This document shows positions 1 through 5,537 of a DNA stretch of 6,631 nt, one piece after another. Source of the stretch: Rickettsia typhi. GTDB lineage: Bacteria; Pseudomonadota; Alphaproteobacteria; Rickettsiales; UBA1997. The DNA is taken from positions 1-6,631 of the forward strand of contig CAMASZ010000066.1 in the NCBI GenBank assembly GCA_945861125.1. Reading direction: 5' to 3'. How positions within the stretch are numbered: the first letter of the stretch is position 1; every line of letters starts with the position of its first letter. The notes under the pieces are model-generated. The model was not told where the DNA came from. It made no database searches and saw nothing but the letters and a program-made list of their open reading frames with translations. The position numbers and the translations under genes are program-made.

Positions 1-454
1 GTAGCAGAACTCCTATAAAAGTAAAATTAGGATTTAAGAATTTTTATCTTTATTCTTCAGTTAATCATGATAATGGTAATAATACCAAATCCCATCTTTA
101 AATATTCAATAGGATATTCAAATTCTAACTTCATATTTTTGGTAAAAAATCTTCAAAAAGCCTCAGCTGTATGGATATACAGCTTCATTTTTTAAAGATT
201 TTTATCACAAAAATATTTTGTTATAATTTGATTTAAAGATGGGATTTGGTATAAGAATTATAATTTTACCGCCATATTCACCAGAACTAAACCCAGTAGA
301 GAAGCTTTGGCAATATATCAAAGACCATACTATAAAAAAAACAGAATTTATAGAACTTTGCTACAATTAGAGAAGGTTGTTTGTGAATTTATTAGTGGTT
401 TGGAGTTCGGAAATTATTAAGAGTGTCTGTGGAGTTATTTATGTTGTATTATAG
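1..454 (+). pseudogene. IS630-family transposase remnant, interrupted and frameshifted
   Basis: This is the 3' part of a DDE transposase gene of the IS630/Tc1-mariner type; the 5' part lies outside the window. Frame 3 (from base 3) reads RTPIKVKLGFKNFYLYSSV then NHDNGNN, typical of the middle of this family, before meeting the foldback element at 83-251. From 254 the reading resumes as RIIILPPYSPELNPVEKLW, the family's C-terminal catalytic block; the E of NPVE is the expected third acidic residue. That frame stops at 368-370. The rest of the C-terminus continues in the next frame from about 352 (LLQLEKVVCEFISGLEF) and then after a second shift (SEIIKSVCGVIYVVL, stop 452-454). The stretch that normally carries the second catalytic Asp, some tens of residues between DNG and the LPPYSPELNP block, is absent, so there is also an internal deletion. 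The gene cannot make an active enzyme. Family assignment is from remembered motifs. Confidence 0.85.
83..251. mobile_element. MITE-like foldback element, copy 1 (complete), flanked by TA
   Basis: The ends are perfect inverted repeats: ATACCAAATCCCATCTTTAAAT (82-103) and its reverse complement (231-252). The inner parts also pair: AAAAATCTT near 146 with AAGATTTTT near 195, GCTGTAT with ATACAGC around a 4-nt loop near 166-183, and ATATTTTTG with CAAAAATAT. The whole unit could therefore fold into one long imperfect hairpin. If the element is 85-249, it is flanked by TA at 83-84 and 250-251, the target duplication expected for IS630/Tc1-type transposition. Removing 85-251 rejoins the transposase frame as AAT-ATA-AGA (N-I-R) leading into IILPPYSPELNP, which supports a clean insertion. 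It has no coding capacity and would need a transposase in trans. A related copy starts at 2040. Confidence 0.8.
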
Positions 455-478
455 ATGGATTTTAGTTAATTTGCTATA
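455..478. repeat. Possible right terminal repeat of the IS630-type element
   Basis: Directly after the last transposase stop, the sequence ends in AATTTGCTATA. Read from outside inwards on the minus strand it begins TATAGCAAATTAACTAAAAT. That resembles the ends of the foldback element (TATACCAAATCCC read from its right end) in the pattern TATA-N-CAAAT. The left end of this insertion sequence is outside the window, so the terminal repeat cannot be confirmed by pairing. Confidence 0.3.
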
Positions 479-508
479 AAAAGAAAAAGATTCGAACTTT
501 AATTTTAA

Positions 509-1147
509 TTATGAAGGAAATTTCTTTAACCAATTAAGCATTAATTTAAAAGCTTCAGCTCGATGAGAAATTGAATCTTTTAGATCTTGATCAATTTCTC
601 CAAAGGTTTTATTCATACCATCTTTTATAAAAATCGGATCATATCCAAAACCCTTGTTACCTAGTGCTGGATAGGTTAAATATCCATTTATTTTTCCTTC
701 AAAATTAATGTAACAATTATTTTTAGGATTAAAAAGACAAAGATTGCAAATAAAAAAAGCTTTTGGTTTATCTTTGGGATTTACGCCATTTTTTTTAAGC
801 TCTTGGAAAATATTTTTGAAGGCAAGATCAAAATTCTTATTACCATATCTATCAATAGCAAAACGAGCAGAGTGAATTCCTGGCTGATTATTTAAATCTA
901 CCACACATAAACCAGAATCATCAGAAATTGTAAAAATATTGGTCTCTTTAGCATAAAATTTTGCTTTTATTAAAGCATTTTCGGCAAAACTACTGCCATT
1001 TTCTTCTGGTTCTACAAGTTTAAATTCAAAGGGAGAGATTGGATTTATTTTTATTGAGTTTAATAGATTGGAGATTTCTAGAAATTTGCCTTTATTGTTT
1101 GTTGCAATTAATACTTCACTTGGAACATCTTTTTGGGATAGAATCAT
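509..1147 (-). CDS. rdgB: RdgB/HAM1-type XTP/dITP diphosphatase
   Basis: Hydrolyses non-canonical purine triphosphates (XTP, dITP, ITP) to monophosphate plus pyrophosphate in the cytoplasm, keeping deaminated purines out of DNA and RNA. The 212-residue product carries the family motifs in order: TNNKGK (16-21, phosphate binding), SSFAENALIKA (52-62), SDDSGL (75-80, metal-binding acidic pair), PGIHSARFA (89-97), GFGYDPIF (166-173) and SHRAEAF (194-200). Length is normal for the family, which is about 195-220 residues. The ATG at 1145-1147 places the substrate loop about 15 residues from the start, slightly more than in many homologues. No Shine-Dalgarno sequence is visible before it, so a later start cannot be excluded. 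It lies 146 nt downstream of rpmB on the same strand and ends next to the transposase remnant, with no convincing terminator hairpin between them. Confidence 0.95.
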   Translation of the reverse strand: MILSQKDVPSEVLIATNNKGKFLEISNLLNSIKINPISPFEFKLVEPEENGSSFAENALIKAKFYAKETNIFTISDDSGLCVVDLNNQPGIHSARFAIDRYGNKNFDLAFKNIFQELKKNGVNPKDKPKAFFICNLCLFNPKNNCYINFEGKINGYLTYPALGNKGFGYDPIFIKDGMNKTFGEIDQDLKDSISHRAEAFKLMLNWLKKFPS

Positions 1148-1293
1148 TTCAAATTCACTAGATTAAAATTAATTTTTGATATTATTTTTACTAATTTTAT
1201 TCCAAAGGACAGATTTTTATATTTGCGAGACCCTTTCTGTAAAGTTTTGATCTAAAGATTATTTTATTAAAATTTGATTTGAAAATAGAATAG

Positions 1294-1626
1294 TTAAGAA
1301 GATTTTTTAATTTTTGAAAATTTTACTTCTTCTAATTTATTTTGATCTACTAATTTTCTTTTGATTTTAATTCTTAGTTTTTTTGCTAAATCGCTTAACT
1401 TATTGAATTTGTAGTTAATTAAGAAGTTATCAATATTACCATATTTATTAATTGTTCTAAGAGTTGAGGTGGCTATTTTCAAGTTTAAATTAACGCCAAG
1501 AGCATCACTCTTAAAAGAAATATTTCTTAAATTTGGCAAGAATCTTCTTCTTGTTTTTCTGTTTGAGTGAGAAACTTTGTTTCCACTCATTACTCCTACT
1601 CCAGTTAAATTACACTTTTTAGACAT
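1294..1626 (-). CDS. rpmB: 50S ribosomal protein L28
   Basis: Structural protein of the large ribosomal subunit. The N-terminus is diagnostic: MSKKCNLTGVGVMSGNKVSH followed by SNRKTRRRFLPNLR, the conserved C-x-L-TG-x-GV / GN-x-VSHS / KTRRRF-PNLR signature of bacterial L28. The product is 110 residues. Alphaproteobacterial L28 is usually near 97 as I recall it, so this copy has a somewhat longer, lysine-rich C-terminal tail (roughly residues 85-110). The ATG at 1624-1626 immediately precedes the conserved block, so the start is secure although no Shine-Dalgarno is visible. No other ribosomal protein gene lies beside it here; the upstream side is a long gap full of mobile-element debris. Confidence 0.95.
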   Translation of the reverse strand: MSKKCNLTGVGVMSGNKVSHSNRKTRRRFLPNLRNISFKSDALGVNLNLKIATSTLRTINKYGNIDNFLINYKFNKLSDLAKKLRIKIKRKLVDQNKLEEVKFSKIKKSS

Positions 1627-1961
1627 AGTTTATAGAAATTGTTCTGGGATAATTTTATTTAAAGCTAAGAAAATTAGTTTATGTTTTATATTATTAGACC
1701 AAATTTAATTATTGCATCTCTGCTTTTTTGTAATAGAGCTAATAACAGCTAACTCAAATTAAGTTAGCAAATCTAGTATTAATTTTACCTAGAAATTATC
1801 GTTTAAAGTCTTAATTATAAAATTTCTCTATTAAAAAACAACAAATCTTTTAAAAAAGACTCTCTTTTTAATAACCGCAATTATTCTGTTACTTAGATAA
1901 GCTGTTAGGCCTTACAAAATTTTTATTTCTATTGCTCTTAGAATAAGAAAAAATGATGTGT
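1627..1961. other. Gene-free stretch upstream of rpmB
   Basis: I see no open frame with recognisable protein content on either strand. The only clear structure is a 7-bp inverted repeat, GCTAACT (1748-1754) and AGTTAGC (1762-1768), with a 7-nt loop. No T-run follows it on either strand, so it is not an obvious terminator. The remainder is AT-rich sequence that includes the candidate rpmB promoter. Confidence 0.5.
1814..1841 (-). promoter_or_regulatory. Possible sigma-70 promoter reading toward rpmB
   Basis: On the minus strand TTGTTT (1836-1841) and TATAAT (1814-1819) are separated by 16 nt. The -10 box is perfect and the -35 box is 4/6. It would start transcription about 180 nt upstream of the rpmB ATG. 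Such matches are common by chance in sequence this AT-rich, so this is only a candidate. Confidence 0.22.
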
Positions 1962-1979
1962 GGCACTGTCGCAAATCAA
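1962..1979 (+). repeat. IS6-like terminal inverted repeat (left end of a remnant)
   Basis: GGCACTGTCGCAAATCAA closely matches the terminal repeat typical of the IS6 family (IS26 ends in GGCACTGTTGCAAA, from memory). A degenerate inverted partner lies at 2345-2363; its reverse complement, GACAATGTTTGCAAATCAA, matches at 15 of 19 aligned columns including one gap. No transposase coding sequence survives between them, and the 8-bp flanks (1954-1961 and 2364-2371) do not match, so this is at best a deleted remnant. Confidence 0.45.
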
Positions 1980-2039
1980 GTTTTTTAAGAAATTGTTTTG
2001 ATTATAGAATTTTTGAAAGTTAAGCATACCTATGCACGC

Positions 2040-2325
2040 AATACCAAATCCCATTTTTAAATGTTTAAGCAAGATATTCAAATTCTAACTTCATATTTTT
2101 GCCTAAAAATCCTCAAAAAGCCTCAGTTTTATAGTTATACGACTTCATTTTTTAAAAATTTTTATCTCAAAAACATGTCGCTTGCGTTAGCACGACTAAA
2201 TAAAAAGTTTCGCTTGCGTTAGCACGACTAAATAAAAAGTTTCGCTTGCGTTAGCACGACTAAATAAAAAGTTTCGCTTGCGTTAGCGCGACTAATAAAT
2301 ATTTTGTTATAAATTTTAGGATTGT
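2040..2325. mobile_element. MITE-like foldback element, copy 2 (truncated, with internal insertion)
   Basis: From 2040 the sequence follows copy 1 closely. It shares AATACCAAATCCCAT, GATATTCAAATTCTAACTTC, ATATTTTTG, TCAAAAAGCCTCAG, CTTCATTTTTTAAA and TTTTTATC. Scattered substitutions and a one-base length difference show it is a diverged relative. After TCAAAAA it is interrupted by the 32-bp tandem array, and then the copy 1 sequence resumes with ATATTTTGTTATAA (about 2299-2312). The outer right arm, GATGGGATTTGGTAT in copy 1, is missing or unrecognisable, so the end is uncertain and this copy is probably immobile. The central hairpin seen in copy 1 is also degraded. Confidence 0.75.
2178..2295 (+). 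repeat. Tandem array of a 32-bp GC-rich repeat (3 full units + 1 partial)
   Basis: Units start at 2178, 2210, 2242 and 2274. The first three 32-nt units are identical: a GC-rich core TCGCTTGCGTTAGCACGAC followed by an AT-rich tail TAAATAAAAAGTT. The fourth keeps the core with one A-to-G change (2288) and then runs into foldback-element sequence. The core contains a small dyad (GCT-TGCGTT-AGC, extendable by GTC/GAC in the first unit and to CGCT/AGCG in the last). Its base composition differs sharply from everything around it. The 32-nt period is not a multiple of three and the units hold stops, so it does not encode a repeated peptide. Confidence 0.9.
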
Positions 2326-2344
2326 GAAAATTTCAACAAAAAGG

Positions 2345-2363
2345 TTGATTTGCAAACATTGTC
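2345..2363 (-). repeat. Degenerate partner of the IS6-like terminal repeat
   Basis: TTGATTTGCAAACATTGTC is an imperfect inverted copy of the repeat at 1962-1979, sharing an exact 9-nt TTGATTTGC core. It may mark the right end of the same remnant, giving an approximately 400-bp unit into which foldback copy 2 inserted. The match is imperfect and could be partly chance. Confidence 0.3.
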
Positions 2364-2375
2364 TTTAAATACTAC

Positions 2376-2407
2376 TTCCCAAATTAAGCGCACATTTAAT
2401 TTGGGAA
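2376..2407. other. Perfect 12-bp stem-loop
   Basis: TTCCCAAATTAA (2376-2387) pairs perfectly with TTAATTTGGGAA (2396-2407) around the 8-nt loop GCGCACAT. Neither strand has a good T-run after it, so it is a poor intrinsic terminator. It could be a backup 3' structure for the groESL transcript or a relic of an element end. Confidence 0.5.
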
Positions 2408-2519
2408 TTATTATAGTTCACTCTACACCTTCATAGAGCGGTTCTCGTTTTTTATACTAATTGAATAAATAGGAGATTTTTAGATGGAAATTTACTTTGA
2501 ATTCGTAGTTATTTTATAC

Positions 2520-2551
2520 AATAAAAGGTGATCAAGAGATCACCTTTTATT
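2520..2551 (-). terminator. Intrinsic terminator of the groES-groEL operon
   Basis: A perfect 14-bp inverted repeat, AATAAAAGGTGATC (2520-2533) and GATCACCTTTTATT (2538-2551), surrounds a 4-nt loop. On the minus strand the stem lies 22 nt past the groEL stop codon and its 3' arm ends in TTTTATT, serving as the U-rich tract. The symmetric A-rich and T-rich shoulders mean it could act in both directions. Confidence 0.88.
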
Positions 2552-2573
2552 GATTATCAAGAAATACTTGAGG

Positions 2574-4247
<1,674 letters not shown>

Positions 4248-4541
4248 TTATTTTTTTTCTACAATTGCTAATATATCTGATTCTTTCAGTATAATTAGCT
4301 CTTTGTTTTCAAATTTAATTTCGGTTCCGCCCCATTTGGCAAAAAGAATATGATCTCCAACTTTAACATCGAGATGAATTCTTTTGCCATGATCATCACG
4401 AAGACCATCTCCAACCGCTATAACTTTACCTTCAACTGGCTTTTCTTTTGCAGTATCAGGAATAATAATGCCTCCGGCAGTTTTGCTTTCAGCTTCGAGT
4501 CTTTCAATTAGAACTCTATCATGTAAAGGTTTTACTTTCAT
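4248..4541 (-). CDS. groES: Co-chaperonin GroES (Hsp10)
   Basis: Seven-subunit lid that caps GroEL. The product is 97 residues, the usual length. It begins [20 protein letters not shown] and has the mobile loop [16 protein letters not shown] (about 20-35), whose hydrophobic GGIII segment contacts GroEL. This is followed by [28 protein letters not shown] and the C-terminal [10 protein letters not shown]. The ATG at 4539-4541 gives the canonical N-terminus. The upstream sequence is A/T-rich without a clear Shine-Dalgarno, unlike groEL. It is the first gene of the operon, with a candidate heat-shock promoter about 65-90 nt upstream. Confidence 0.99.
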   Translation of the reverse strand: MKVKPLHDRVLIERLEAESKTAGGIIIPDTAKEKPVEGKVIAVGDGLRDDHGKRIHLDVKVGDHILFAKWGGTEIKFENKELIILKESDILAIVEKK

Positions 4542-4607
4542 TTTTTTTAGTTAATTGATTAAAGAAAAAATAAATTAAATTCTAAATATAATATCATTTA
4601 CGGATTT

Positions 4608-4632
4608 TACTGGGATATTTTATATAACCAAG
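4608..4632 (-). promoter_or_regulatory. Candidate sigma-32 (RpoH) heat-shock promoter for groESL
   Basis: On the minus strand CTTGGTT (4626-4632), 11 nt, then CCCAGTA (4608-4614) resembles the RpoH consensus CTTGAAA-N11-16-CCCATNT: the CTTG and CCCA cores are intact and the spacing is allowed. It would give a leader of about 60 nt before the groES ATG. The identification is by eye and two box positions are off consensus. Confidence 0.45.
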
Positions 4633-4650
4633 TAAATTAAAAGTGAGAAA

Positions 4651-4667
4651 TAACACTATAAGTGCTA
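4651..4667. promoter_or_regulatory. CIRCE-like dyad with shortened spacer
   Basis: TAACACT-ATA-AGTGCTA (4651-4667) is a 7-bp imperfect inverted repeat whose half sites resemble those of the HrcA operator CIRCE (TTAGCACTC-N9-GAGTGCTAA). The spacer is 3 nt rather than 9, the outer C/G of each half is missing and it lies upstream of the candidate -35. It may be a decayed or unrelated dyad. Confidence 0.25.
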
Positions 4668-4829
4668 TGAAAACAAAATTTGATCTAGATCCGTTTATTA
4701 AACATTTGGCAATATTACAAAACATGTTAAATAAATCAGACTTAGTTTTATAAGATTAAATTTGCTTCGCTAAACGAATCGATAATAGAGATATAGTTAT
4801 TAAAGTTTTTCTTACAAGGGGATAGGAAA

Positions 4830-5081
4830 TTATTTTAATAATAAATCGAGCTTTCCTTCTGCATCAAGTGAATATAAGTCATCGCAACCACCGACATGAA
4901 AGTTATTAATAAAAATTTGTGGAACAGTCATTCTGCCCCCAGATTTTGCAATCATTTCTTCCTTAATTTTTTCATCAGTGATTTTTATTTCGTGAAATTT
5001 AACACTTTTTCTTCGCAATAAATTTTTTGCCTTTACGCAATACGGGCAATTATCTTTAGTATATATTATAATATTATGCAT
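4830..5081 (-). CDS. grxC: Dithiol glutaredoxin (GrxC type)
   Basis: Small thioredoxin-fold oxidoreductase that uses glutathione to reduce protein disulfides and glutathionylated proteins in the cytoplasm. The 83-residue product is the usual size. The dithiol active site CPYC is at residues 12-15 after the first beta strand (NIIIYTKDN). TVPQIFI (52-58) carries the conserved cis-proline that shapes the glutathione site, and GGCDDL (64-69) corresponds to the GG-x-DDL motif of the class, with C66 as an extra cysteine. The dithiol site separates it from monothiol CGFS glutaredoxins of the GrxD type. The start is 14 nt after the stop of the upstream lipoprotein-like gene on the same strand, so the two are probably co-transcribed. 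No clear Shine-Dalgarno is present in that short gap. Confidence 0.95.
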   Translation of the reverse strand: MHNIIIYTKDNCPYCVKAKNLLRRKSVKFHEIKITDEKIKEEMIAKSGGRMTVPQIFINNFHVGGCDDLYSLDAEGKLDLLLK

Positions 5082-5095
5082 AAGAAAAAAATTAA

Positions 5096-5485
5096 TTAAT
5101 ATGATTTATTAGGTAGAAAATTATTTTGCTGATTCTCAATACCATATCCATATGTTGGTGGAACATAATATTGATCAACATCATATTGTGGTGGATAGTA
5201 TGAAGATGGAGGAATCGCATAAGGATTGCCGTAAAATCTTGAACCAGGAGAAGGATAAACTTGATAAGGATTAGCATTATATGGCTGGGCTGGCACTGGA
5301 TAAGGTGGGGCTGGAGAATATTGTTGCGGATATGATGGCTGTGGTTGTCTATAATAATTTGAATTACTATCTGGCCTAGTTCCTGGGTCAAAGCCGTAGC
5401 GGTCGTAAAGATAAGGCTCCTCATCACTTGCGCATGAAAAACAAAGCACAGTAAAAATAATTATCAGCAACTTTCTGGATAACAT
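5096..5485 (-). CDS. Pro/Tyr-rich probable lipoprotein, function unknown
   Basis: I do not recognise a family. The 129-residue product starts MLSRKLLIIIFTVLCFSC: a short basic n-region, a hydrophobic core and Cys18 placed as in a lipobox, although C-F-S-C is not an ideal match because position -3 is Cys rather than Leu. If lipidated, the mature protein is about 111 residues of low complexity, with roughly 23 prolines and 21 tyrosines mixed with Asn, Gln and Ser (for example PYPVPAQPY, PSSYYPPQYD and QYYVPPTYGYG), and no folded domain that I can see. It is likely an extended envelope-attached protein. The frame is supported by the signal sequence directly at the ATG (5483-5485); the overlapping 111-codon frame at 5092-5427 on the same strand is a shadow. 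It lies 52 nt after lpdA and 14 nt before grxC. Confidence 0.8.
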   Translation of the reverse strand: MLSRKLLIIIFTVLCFSCASDEEPYLYDRYGFDPGTRPDSNSNYYRQPQPSYPQQYSPAPPYPVPAQPYNANPYQVYPSPGSRFYGNPYAIPPSSYYPPQYDVDQYYVPPTYGYGIENQQNNFLPNKSY

Positions 5486-5537
5486 ATGATTAGATTTTAT
5501 AATATTTCATAAATTAAAGTTTTTTATTCTTACCGTA

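Noticed and set aside
484..508. Intrinsic terminator after rdgB
   Set aside because: On the minus strand AAAGTTCGAATCTTTTTCTTTTT has a T-rich tail, but only a 4-bp imperfect stem precedes it.
1205..1250. Possible mobile-element end (GAGACCCTTTCTGTAAAG) between rpmB and rdgB
   Set aside because: It looks vaguely like an insertion sequence end, but no inverted partner, coding remnant or duplication is visible nearby.
2175..2222. Short frame MSLALARLNKKFRLR at the start of the tandem array
   Set aside because: It arises from the repeat unit itself; the 32-nt period shifts frame each unit and gives a stop at once.
2178..2295. CRISPR array
   Set aside because: The repeated period is 32 nt of the same sequence throughout. 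There are no unique spacers between repeats and no cas genes, so this is a simple tandem repeat.
2484..2531. 15-residue + strand microORF (MEIYFEFVVILYNKR) with AGGAG at 2471-2475
   Set aside because: The spacing to the ATG (8 nt) is good, but the frame runs into the groESL terminator stem, has no downstream gene to control and is too short to support.
4651..4667. Bona fide CIRCE operator
   Set aside because: The spacer is 3 nt instead of 9 and the half sites are incomplete, so it is reported only as CIRCE-like.
4765..4782. TTCG-CTAAA-CGAA hairpin as a grxC terminator or a further copy of the GC-rich repeat
   Set aside because: The stem is only 4 bp without a T-run on the grxC strand, and the resemblance to the 32-bp repeat core is too weak to call.
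5092..5427. 111-codon frame on the minus strand
   Set aside because: It overlaps the lipoprotein-like gene almost fully in another frame. Its His/Ile-rich translation is what the Pro/Tyr-rich codons produce when shifted, while the other frame has a proper signal peptide.
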